The notes under the pieces: model-generated
Databases searched by the model: none
What the model was told of the DNA's origin: nothing
The model's input: only the letters and a program-made list of their open reading frames with translations
NCBI GenBank assembly: GCA_015698045.1
Contig: BLAL01000053.1
Span: 1,676,501 to 1,740,500 of the forward strand
Source of the DNA: Rhizophagus clarus
Taxonomy: Eukaryota; Glomeromycota; Glomeromycetes; Glomerales; Glomeraceae
Length of the DNA: 64,000 bases
Direction of reading: 5' to 3'
Shown: positions 55,350-64,000 of the stretch, one piece after another
Layout: each line of letters begins with the position of its first letter
How positions within the stretch are numbered: the first letter of the stretch is position 1
Position numbers and translations under genes: made by a program

Positions 55350-56304
55350 TTTAACGCTAAGCATTCACTTAATAACCCCTTGTTGTTACATTACACAGAT
55401 CATTGCCACATTGTTGATTTTGTACACCTGTAGTTAAATGACAAAGAAAAAAAAAATTTATTTGCACGTCGTTACTCTGTGTTATGTTACCTTATGCACA
55501 TCTATCAACTTTAAATTACCACATGTTCATGTTCTGTAAGAACTCCGTGAATCTGATACAAGATCGGCAAAATGAACTCTCTTGGTTGGTGGTAATAAAT
55601 TCTCTACATTTATATGGGATAATATTTTATTTGGCCATGTGATGAAATTTTATCCAATAATAATGGTCAAAAATCAATTATTTTTACCCGCAAAAAATTT
55701 TACTAGTGATGGTTTTAACTAAGCATGGGCGCTTTAAACAGTCAAATGCTTGTTGTTCTCCTCCTTACTTTTTCTTCGTGGTGTACTGTTATAAGAATAA
55801 TTGTCTTCAGTATGCTATTTTGGTCCCCGCTCAAAAAGAGCATTTTCTTCAATAATAAGAGTATAGGTCTCACAATACGTGAGAAATTATGTCTCGTATG
55901 TGCTAAACTATATTAGGCTTTCACTGTAATGTGAAGAAATGATAATAGATCTAAGATTGTAATGTGTTGTCCTATAAAAAAAATACGATTACACAAAAAA
56001 ACACGTTTATTTTATAATTTTTTTTCTTTCACTTGTAGATGAAATTTCATCCTTTTAGTTTTTTAACTATCGAATTTTTCATATCACCTAAACATGCAGA
56101 AGTCTCAACCCTGCTGAGAAAAATTATTTAATTACTGACCAAAAGCATTTTACCGTCATTTGTGATATCAAACATTTTAAGATTGAGACTTTTTACTATT
56201 ATTATGGAACATTCTTCTTTAAAATGGCCCAAAACTTTAAAAATGCCAAAAAGTGTTGGATGATGTAGCTCCAATAATAAACCCAAAACACTAAAGCTGA
56301 CTTA
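55350..56304. other. Intergenic; no gene seen
   Basis: The short frame at 55725-55916 is hydrophobic but has no family features. Poly-A and poly-T runs occur. No repeat ends were recognised. Confidence 0.45.
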
Positions 56305-56305
56305 T

Positions 56306-56583
56306 CCTAAACATGTGAAAAGAAAGAAAATGATTATGAAGCAGATACTGAGGATGAAACAGAAGTTGTAACCGAATATCATAATGGCCAACCTAAAAAG
56401 AAGGATTGGCTGGAACTTTGTAAAGATGCTAAAGAATCCATCATTGGGTTAAAAATTCAAGGACCTTTGGTTCTGAATATGAAATTACACATTTCTCTGC
56501 TAAGATTAACCATTTCTTACCAAATAATGGGAAAAGTACCGTATAATGAAGCTATAGTACCTGTGTGTGGTACAAATTTCTGA
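56306..56583 (+). pseudogene. Unidentified coding-like remnant, about 92 codons
   Basis: A frame without an ATG near its start is open from after a TAA at about 56303 to a TGA at 56581-56583. It reads KKENDYEADTEDETEVVTEY, then NGQPKKKDWLELCKDAKESI and so on. An acidic stretch followed by a mixed helical-looking part resembles real protein rather than random A+T-rich translation. The preceding bases (56060-56300) look like decayed sequence. It may be a fragment of a host gene or of a mobile-element protein. No family is recognised. Confidence 0.35.
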
Positions 56584-57043
56584 GATTTCATTATTAACAG
56601 TATAATTTAAAAAAAACTTGTGTACTAATTGGGTATTATATTATACATCAGGTATTGATTTGCTTATAATAAAAATTTCTATGGTTTAATTATTAACATT
56701 TTGAATATAATTAAGTCGTGTCATTATCAAGTAGCATATTCTTTGTCGAACTACAATAAATTGGACGGAGAGTACGTGGTCTCCGATACGCAGTCTTCAA
56801 ATAATCAACAGCATAGAGTCACGTCTTTTTTCGAAATTAACCTTTATCTGTAGTCAAATAATGATGTAAAAAACATAATATTAAATTCATTATCTTAAAA
56901 TAAATATCTATGTACAAAAAATATGTAAATTAGCAACTCATGAAGGCTCTTAGTGTATAAAAAACCATTTAAGGGCTTCTATCTTTTATCTGATCTTCTA
57001 AGCAATTTTTTACTTAATCTTTGATCTACTTCTACAGTATATA

Positions 57044-57470
57044 TGGAGGAATATATTACGTAGATTATTAAGTCCGATCCCTCAATATGTATTAGGATGT
57101 TTATTGTTTATCACAATAGGCAATAGCAAGAGCAACTCCAAGAGAGAGGCATGAGTATTTCGATGCCTTTGTTGTCTATTTACTTGGTTATTTTATTCCT
57201 GCAAGATTGGAAGTGTTAAGGCAGAACAATGTTTACATTGGCTTCCGGTAAATTATTTTGAAACCGAAAACCATTCTGCAGTTCGTTACAGGCATGACAT
57301 ATTCATGCCAAGTTACTGAGTCCGAATGTACTTCAACGTATAAATACAGGAATAAGAAAATGCACACCAAGTACTTCTGTTCTAGAACGACCGTCATCAT
57401 TAGTGTCAGCATATTACATATTTGTTAAATTAGCAGGAATTTCTTCTTCAGTTGATACGGCAAGATAATA
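57044..57470 (+). pseudogene. Broken paralogue of the membrane protein at 38554-39522
   Basis: Translated pieces align with the N-terminal half of that protein in order. LLSPIPQYVLGCLLFITIG matches LLNPIPQYVLGCLPAIAIM. FRCLCCLFTWLFYSCKIG matches LRCLGCPFTGLLYSCNVG. LHWLPVNYFE matches TYWLPAEFFK, and TSVLERPSSLVSAYYIFVKL matches ASVLDRVSSLVSTYFILIGV. Frame changes and stops (for example after ...DIFMPSY) separate the blocks, and the C-terminal membrane segments are missing. It is on the opposite strand to the intact gene and about 18 kb away. Confidence 0.75.
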
Positions 57471-58007
57471 TCCTCCGATTAATTCACGTGACGATATCAC
57501 ATGTTCCGTCACAGGGTATTCGTAAAACATTTGTATAATGCGTGTAAAAAAAAAAAAATTCCAATAATAATAAGTATTAACATTTATTCGAATATTACTT
57601 ATAAATTAATCATTTTCACTCGGAAACCAGAAATCTTTTGCAATGTATAAAAGCATTATTACTTTTTTTTTTCACAAAATATTTTTTGTTATATTTAAGG
57701 ATTGAACTTCCATAACTGCAGCGCAATATTGACCGACATTCTCGGTTAAATCGTTTATTGTTACAAGTAACATAGTAGAGTTAACAGGACAATTATGATC
57801 TGCGACAACCAAACATTATTTCATTTCAGTAACACAAATTAGTACCATCATTTAACGTTAAGCGTGAACGTAAACATATTAATTTGTACTATTATAGTTA
57901 ACGTGCGGCAATTTATTTGTGACACAATTACAAATGGCGTAAATATAATATGCCACCACGCATTTGAGAGAAAAACTTTTTCTTTTTTGTAAAGTACAAA
58001 ATTCAAA
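57471..58007. other. Intergenic upstream of an F-box gene
   Basis: AATTACAAATGGCGTAAATA (about 57927-57947) is a weak version of the type 1 upstream block. CTTTTTCTTTTTTG then precedes the start. TTTAACGTTAAGCG at 57851 resembles words near other F-box promoters. Confidence 0.4.
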
Positions 58008-59414
58008 ATGCCTTGTCAACTTCCTGTCGATTGCATTAACGAAATTTTGGAGTATTTAGAGAAAGATAAAGGCAGTTTATATTCATGTATACTAGTAAAT
58101 CGTCTTTGGTGTGAAATAACCGTTAGAATTTTGTGGAGGAATATTTGGATTGTTAATCCTGTCGGTTATGAAAAACGATTGAAAATGGAATCATCAATTC
58201 TTAATGCACTGATCAGTTGTCTTCCTAATAAATCAAAAAAATATTTACATGAGAAGGGAATTCTTAATTTAACTCAAATTTCAAGAACTTCATTATTTGA
58301 CTATGCATCATTTTGCAAAGTTCTTTCAATTCATGGGATTAATCGAATGATTGTTGATGTCTTTAAAGGTCAAAAATGTTTAGAAAAAGAAATAATGAAA
58401 ATGTTTATGAAAAAAGTTTCTTTAAAAAAATTATCCTGCTATATTATTAATTCCAATACTGTAAATTTATCATTTTTACATTGTCCTAAAGCAAAAAATT
58501 GTTTAGCAAATCTTTCAAAATTAAGCTGCAATTCTAATGTTAATTTTTTTTATAAATTATCTCAAATATGTTGCAATATTCAATCATTAACTATAGAATT
58601 TAAAAATGCAGTTTCAAATGATTTAAAAATTTTAATTTCTTCACAAAATAATTTAAAATATTTATCATTAAGATTAAGATATGATATTACGGACATGACA
58701 ACGGATATTATACCTTCATTAACAAAACATTCAAATACTTTAATTAAGTTAAAAATAGAATATTATCAGAATGGACCATTATCATTTATTGCTAAATTCC
58801 TAAATTTACAAGAACTTATTTTATCAATTCGTCATAAAGACCATTTTCATGAACTTAATAATAAGTTACAACATGTTATTTTACCACAATTACAAATTTT
58901 CAAATTTTCATGTGCGTATCCAAAAAATGATGTATTAGTCAAATTCTTGGAAAATAATGGAAAAAATTTAAAAGAATTCTATATTAGTTGTGAAGGCTCT
59001 AATGACCAATTAAATTTAGCAATAGCTAAATTTTGTCAAAATTTGAAATCACTGTCTATTTTATTTGATAAAATAGAAACATTAAATTTAATTCTTAATA
59101 ATTGTCAACAATTAGAAAGTATTGGGACTCGATATGATAACAACCTGTTAAATGAAAAAGAACTTTTGGGAGCTCTGGCAAAACGTTCACCTAAAAATTT
59201 TTATAAATTAAAATTATTTTATAATTCATATTCAGAATTAACTCCGGAAGATTTAGAAGAATTTTTTATTAATTGGAAAAATCGTGTATCACAAAGACCA
59301 TTTTCTTTTATTTTCAGAGGATGTAAAAATAGTTTAGAGGCTAAAGAAGGAAATATGGGAGTGATAGAAAAATATAAGAAGCTTGGTATTATTTTTAAAT
59401 TTTTGAAGCTGTAA
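58008..59414 (+). CDS. F-box/LRR-like protein, 468 aa
   Basis: The F-box is at residues 4-43 (LPVDCINEILEYLEKDKGSL, LVNRLWCEITVRILW) with several changes from the family consensus: PV for PA, CI for CL, IL for IF. LRR-like segments follow (LTKHSNTLIKLKI, FLNLQELILSI, AKFCQNLKSLS), then the C-terminal signature LTPEDLEEFFINWKNRVSQ. It is intronless, with the start at the invariant MPC motif. It is the shortest family member here and ends in a hydrophobic KFLKL. A probable SCF substrate receptor with unknown target. Confidence 0.87.
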   Translation: MPCQLPVDCINEILEYLEKDKGSLYSCILVNRLWCEITVRILWRNIWIVNPVGYEKRLKMESSILNALISCLPNKSKKYLHEKGILNLTQISRTSLFDYASFCKVLSIHGINRMIVDVFKGQKCLEKEIMKMFMKKVSLKKLSCYIINSNTVNLSFLHCPKAKNCLANLSKLSCNSNVNFFYKLSQICCNIQSLTIEFKNAVSNDLKILISSQNNLKYLSLRLRYDITDMTTDIIPSLTKHSNTLIKLKIEYYQNGPLSFIAKFLNLQELILSIRHKDHFHELNNKLQHVILPQLQIFKFSCAYPKNDVLVKFLENNGKNLKEFYISCEGSNDQLNLAIAKFCQNLKSLSILFDKIETLNLILNNCQQLESIGTRYDNNLLNEKELLGALAKRSPKNFYKLKLFYNSYSELTPEDLEEFFINWKNRVSQRPFSFIFRGCKNSLEAKEGNMGVIEKYKKLGIIFKFLKL

Positions 59415-59448
59415 TACTAATTTTTATTTACTTATTATGTATTTAAGA

Positions 59449-59454
59449 AATAAA
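59449..59454 (+). terminator. Polyadenylation signal AATAAA
   Basis: It lies in TATTTAAGAAATAAA, about 35 bases after the stop, as in the cluster genes. Confidence 0.6.
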
Positions 59455-61092
59455 ATATTAACTTATAAGTTCCTATTCAATTTGATTTCTGTTAACAAAA
59501 TCCCTCCCCCCTAAAATTTTACACTCACTCTCTTTCCTCCCCTAAATTTTTGATTTTTAAAAACGTATGTACACCACGGAAATCTAATTTATAGGATTTT
59601 TAATTATAAGATCTTTTACTCCCTCCGATCTAAAAGTCAGATGAAAATTACAATATCATATACTTGATATGTACAGTACCCGATCTCGTTCAAAAAACCA
59701 AGCTAATTTTATTTGGGTACTATGTGAATGCCGGAAATTTGCAGCTTTTCTGATACTATTTAACGAGAACTAGAATGTACAATGCTACTAGAAAATTCCG
59801 TGATTAATATGTAAAGTACATGAATTTCTTTATTAATTGCTATTGACCACGTGTATCTTGCAAATTTAGAGGGTTGATAATAAGAATACTGAGAAAAAAA
59901 AGAAACAGAATATAAAATATTGAAAGTAAATAAATTCTATACTAACTGAATAGGATAAACGATTTGGATCATGGGAATGGGTTTTAAAATAATGTAAATT
60001 ATAGTGCAATAAGTTAACTGAAACTATTCATAGTAATAAATTTTGAGTGACAAAATATGTGAATCTTGATGCTTGTCAGTTTTCAAATTTGCTCTTTTAA
60101 ATGTTGCTATGCATAAGTAAGAATACCGTATATAAATAAGGTTAAAATGTTACGGCTATTATAATTTAGTAAAGGAATTGGTATTATGATATTACAATTG
60201 AAAGTAGAAGAAAGAATATTAATAAGATTTTTATACACAAAAATTGAAAATTTTGCAATAATCCTAAATACGTTAATTGAATCCTAATCACTCTTTTTTT
60301 TTTAAAAAAAAAAAAAAAGTAGGAAGTTGTAAATTTAATAAATTTAATTCACTTTTGATATGATGAAGAAAAAATATCAACTAAAAAACTGTAAATAATA
60401 AGCAACCGAAACTTTACCATGCGAATTTAAAAAATGTACTGTACGTTTTAATACTTACAAAAAATGAAGAACTAAGAATCTTCAGCAGAAATCAAAAAAC
60501 TCACCGAAAACAAGAGCACTAGAGAGTCTGAGTTGCATAGCCAAGAATTAAAATTTGCCTAAAGGAAAAATAATAATAAATAAGCCGCTAGATCGCTAAA
60601 AAAGAATTACTAATATATATGATATTGCGCTATGGATAATCATTGCAAACTAGTTACTATACTATAGTGTTTCTTTACTATTATTTGTAAAATTATTTAA
60701 AATTCTGCAAAGCTAATTAAATATTTATTCTTTATAGTAGGTACTATCTAAACATTGCGCTTGAATGTCTTGAATATTCGCTTTTTTCTTGTTATTCATA
60801 AAATCATACGATGTACAAGACTAAAAGTAGTATCACCATACTTTACGGCATTAGGGTTTCAAAAAAAAAAATGTGGTTTCACAAAACCTTAACTAGACTT
60901 GGTTTGCTAAGCCTATCACTTATTTAAATCTAGTACATAGCCGCATCACAGGTCACACAGTCTATTTGTCACGTCCCTTGTGCGAACGCGACTGGTCTAG
61001 GCTTTTCCTCAAGATTCAAAAGTATGACAACAATTGATCTGCAGTAAATATCACACTGGACAACGTAATAATATCTTTTTTAGTAAAGTTTT
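59455..61092. other. Intergenic; Stowaway-like end at about 59620, otherwise no gene seen
   Basis: TACTCCCTCCGATCTAAAAG at 59619-59638 looks like one end of a TA-inserting MITE (Stowaway-type ends begin CTCCCTCCG). No matching opposite end was found. 60880-60930 resembles 25440-25495 upstream of another F-box gene. Confidence 0.4.
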
Positions 61093-61130
61093 ACAAGGAA
61101 ATGTTTGTAGCAGTGTAACACGGCTATAAG
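61093..61130 (+). promoter_or_regulatory. Conserved F-box upstream block (type 1)
   Basis: ACAAGGAAATGTTTGTAGCA, then GTGTAACACGGC, about 100 bases before the start. The distal GGCGTAAACATAAA part is not conserved here. A T-tract leader follows. Confidence 0.45.
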
Positions 61131-61195
61131 GTGATTCATATTTGAATGAAACTTTAAACACTTTTTTTTTTTCTCTCTAACACAAAAAATTAAAA

Positions 61196-62653
61196 ATGCC
61201 TTGTCAACTTCCTGCGGATTGTCTAAACGAAATTTTTGAATATCTAGAGAGAGACAAAGTCACCTTGTATTCATGTTTATTAGTTAATCGTCTTTGGTGT
61301 GAAGTTTCTGTTAGAATTCTGTGGAGAAATGTTTGGAATGCTAAGCCCATTGCCTATGGAAGAATTCGTCCTTATAGTCGACATCGCCGATTGAAAGTAA
61401 AGCCAGCAATTCTTAATACATTGATCGCTTGTCTTCCTAATAATTCAAAAACCCATTTGCTTGAGAAGGGAATTCTTAATTCAACTCAAATCTCAAAAAC
61501 TCCATTATTCGATTATATATCGTTTTGCAAAGTTCTTTCAATTCATGTGATTGGTCAAATGATTATTGATGTTTTCAAAAATCAAAAATATTTGACGAAA
61601 GAAATAATCAAAATGTTTATGAATAAAATTTCTTCCGTGAAAAAATTATCTTATTATACAAATAATTCAAACACTGTTAATTTATCATTTTTACGTTATC
61701 CTGGAGCAAAAGATTGTTTAACAAATCTTTCAAAATTAAGTTGCAATTCCAATGTTAAACCCTCATTTTTCTATAAATTATCTCAAATGTGTCATAATAT
61801 TCAATCATTAACTATAGAATTTAAAGGTGTGGTTTCAGCTGGATTAAAAGATTTAATTTCTTCGCAAAATAATTTGAAACATTTATCATTGACACAAACG
61901 TATGGTATCATAGATTGGACAGATATTATACCTTCATTATCAAAACATTCAAATACTTTAATTAAATTAAAAATTTATGGGAGTGAATATTATTATAGGA
62001 ACAGACCATTATCATTTGTTACCAAATTCACAAATTTACAAGAACTTGTTTTATCATTTCATTATAATTATTTTAATGAACTTAATAATAAGTTACAAAC
62101 TATTATTTTTCCACATTTACAAATATTGAAGTTTCCACATTCATGTCCAGAGGATGAAATATTAATCAAGTTCTTAGAAAATAATGGAAAGAATTTAAAA
62201 GAACTTTATATTGTGAATAATAATGATTCGGATTCATTGAATTTAGCTATAGCTGAATTTTGTCCAAATATGGAATCACTATCTATCTTATTTAAGTCTG
62301 ATAAATTAGAAGCATTAAAAGTAATACTTAATAATTGTCAACAATTAAAAAGTATTGAAACTCAATATTATCCCAGTTTGTTAAGCGAAAAAGAACTTTT
62401 GGAGGCTTTAGCAAAATATTCACCAAAAAATTTCCGTAGATTAAAGTTGATTAATTATTATTCAGATTCAAAATTAGTCCCGGAAGATTTAGAAGAATTT
62501 CTTACTAATTGGAAAAACCGTGTACCTCAAAGATCGTTTTCTTTTATTTTTAAAGGTTTTAAAAATAGTTTGGAGAACAAAGAAGGAATTAAGAGAGTGT
62601 TCGAAAAGTATGAAAAGCTTGGTATTATTAGTAAATTTGACATTAGCTTATAA
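61196..62653 (+). CDS. F-box/LRR-like protein, 485 aa
   Basis: The F-box is at residues 4-43 (LPADCLNEIFEYLERDKVTL, LVNRLWCEVSVRILW), followed by LRR-like segments (LSKHSNTLIKLKI, FTNLQELVLSF, AEFCPNMESLS) and the C-terminal signature LVPEDLEEFLTNWKNRVPQ. It carries an extra basic stretch just after the F-box (GRIRPYSRHRRLKVK), absent from the gene at 25607, which it otherwise resembles most. It is intronless with an invariant MPC start. A probable SCF substrate receptor. Confidence 0.88.
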   Translation: MPCQLPADCLNEIFEYLERDKVTLYSCLLVNRLWCEVSVRILWRNVWNAKPIAYGRIRPYSRHRRLKVKPAILNTLIACLPNNSKTHLLEKGILNSTQISKTPLFDYISFCKVLSIHVIGQMIIDVFKNQKYLTKEIIKMFMNKISSVKKLSYYTNNSNTVNLSFLRYPGAKDCLTNLSKLSCNSNVKPSFFYKLSQMCHNIQSLTIEFKGVVSAGLKDLISSQNNLKHLSLTQTYGIIDWTDIIPSLSKHSNTLIKLKIYGSEYYYRNRPLSFVTKFTNLQELVLSFHYNYFNELNNKLQTIIFPHLQILKFPHSCPEDEILIKFLENNGKNLKELYIVNNNDSDSLNLAIAEFCPNMESLSILFKSDKLEALKVILNNCQQLKSIETQYYPSLLSEKELLEALAKYSPKNFRRLKLINYYSDSKLVPEDLEEFLTNWKNRVPQRSFSFIFKGFKNSLENKEGIKRVFEKYEKLGIISKFDISL

Positions 62654-62674
62654 AATGTTATAAATGTATTTAAG

Positions 62675-62680
62675 AATAAA
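62675..62680 (+). terminator. Polyadenylation signal AATAAA
   Basis: It lies in GTATTTAAGAATAAATT, 22 bases after the stop, a slightly shortened form of the family's 3' motif. Confidence 0.55.
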
Positions 62681-64000
62681 TTAAAGTTATTCTAAAAATC
62701 ATTATTAAACAATTAAAGAAGCTAGCGCCATCAATATTATGTGAAAATATTGTTCACTTCTGCCATATTCGATATACAACATTATAAATGCTTATACGCT
62801 AAGATTAATAATTAAAGGAAATATATCACGTAATCTCTGAAGCATATTTGCTTTCATGTTTATAACAAATATTTTAATTTTATATAATTTTTTTTATATT
62901 ATATATGACGCCAATATAGTTTTGTTTATTAAGTTATTTTTTTGGAACGCGTTCTAAATTGACTGTTAATAATCAACCCATTTATTTATTTATTTTATTT
63001 TTATTTTTACCGTAAGTAACCACAGAAAAAGTAATTATATTAAAACGTAAAATTAATTGTCCGGAGCGTTAGCGAAGGACCGTACGATACTGATTAGCAA
63101 ATTTGTCTAACCCCCGTTTTTGTCCCTGTCACAATCGACAGTTTTATTATATTATGGGGCATTCTTTCCATACTACCCTCGGTTATATGTTTTTTGGTAG
63201 TACAGGTGACATCCGAGGTTGTGACAAATAGAGATCAGACCACTCAAAAAAAATTGAAGTCGCTTGCGAACGCGGACATCACAAACATCACGTGATCGGT
63301 GACGGTTAGACTTCACATCTTTCCGAGGGTGCGTAGACCACGTAACACGCGTTATATTTAATTTTATTTATTTGAATTTTTATAAAATTTCTAAGTGACA
63401 AGCTCCTGACTTCGTAACAGTTACCGTTTCCCTGGTTACTGTAGTGTGGTATATCATGTTCTATTGGGTGTGCTGTTGACTAATTAAAACAAAACTATGT
63501 ATAATAAAGATTTTTATGTTTCATGACATCAAATTCGGGATTTCTTTGTCTTTTATTAGAAAAAAATCCCAAGTTTAATAACTTTACATTTATTAAGATT
63601 CAAAAAAATAAAAATAAAAATAAAAATATTAAAATTGTTAAAAACATACAATAACTTAAAGAATAACACAACACCTCCCTAAAATTCTTTTCTTATGAAA
63701 AACGTAACCTAATACTTATGATTGTCGAAATTTGAATACTTTTTTTTTATCAGAAAAACATACTTTGCAAAATTTGAAAAAGAATTCAGAGTTATATTAA
63801 GGTGGGGAATTATAACAATATTAATAGGGGAACTTATTGGAAAATTTCATTTTTAATAGCTCAACATTACAATATTCTGGACATTTTCCGGATAGACGGA
63901 CATTTTCTGGGAATTCTTTTTTTCTAGTGGTAAATTTTACTATATAACTTGTTAAATTATGCCGACAATACACCCAATGTGCTATCACCAGCAAACATCT
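62681..64000. other. Intergenic to window end; G+C-richer repeat-like island at 63055-63355
   Basis: 63055-63355 stands out in composition (GTCCGGAGCGTTAGCGAAGG, TCACGTGATCGGTGACGG) and looks like a fragment of a dispersed repeat, but no ends were defined. No open frame. Confidence 0.4.
63557..63929. mobile_element. Possible short CACTA-type MITE
   Basis: The right end, read on the minus strand, begins CACTAGAAAAAAAGAATTCC and is followed by AAAATGTCCGTC and CCGGAAAATGTCC. These are like the subterminal words of the element at 42177. A weak left partner, ATTAGAAAAAAATCCCAAG, lies at about 63558. The left end and the target duplication are uncertain. Confidence 0.3.

Overview
The window looks like nuclear DNA of an arbuscular mycorrhizal fungus of the Rhizophagus/Glomus type (inference). 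The DNA is very A+T-rich, introns are about 70-95 bp with GTAAG donors and TTTAG-type acceptors, and the gene content is dominated by families known to be expanded in those fungi: F-box proteins starting MPCQLPADCLNEIFEYLE, Sel1-repeat proteins and large ion-channel-like proteins. There is no bacterial operon structure, and no rRNA, CRISPR array or confident tRNA.

Layout. 1-2968 is the 3' part of a TRP-like ion-channel gene, in seven visible exons. 4144-6609 is an intronless Sel1-repeat protein. 8070-8930 is a decayed third copy of the channel gene. 9569-10226 is a MITE. 11555-16210 is a complete second channel gene: eight exons, about 1370 residues, a beta-propeller-like N-terminus and a six-helix pore module. 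16754-17315 is a short tandem repeat. Nine intronless F-box genes follow: 17392-18870 (-), 25607, 28519, 30960, 33436 and 36343 (all +), 53777-55210 (-), 58008 and 61196 (+). Five of them form a head-to-tail cluster at 25.6-37.8 kb. In that cluster the middle gene (30960-32384) is a hybrid of its two neighbours and sits inside a tandem duplication of about 2.4 kb. A lone multi-pass membrane protein lies at 38554-39522 (-), with a broken relative at 57044-57470.

The rest is mostly repeat-derived: several MITE families (9569, 20781, 22257, 30151/32581, 42177), a LINE-like copy at about 44840-46635, and a candidate 6.5-kb element at 46714-53237. That element is bounded by terminal inverted repeats of about 120 bp and an 8-bp direct repeat. 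It carries a 2.3-kb tandem array of about 36-bp units, most of which are small hairpins, followed by a second hairpin-rich array.

The channel genes would act at a membrane as cation channels. The F-box proteins would supply variable substrate receptors to SCF ubiquitin ligases. The Sel1 protein would be a scaffold. Nothing in the sequence links them in one pathway. The main story is birth-and-death evolution of fast-changing gene families amid transposon debris.
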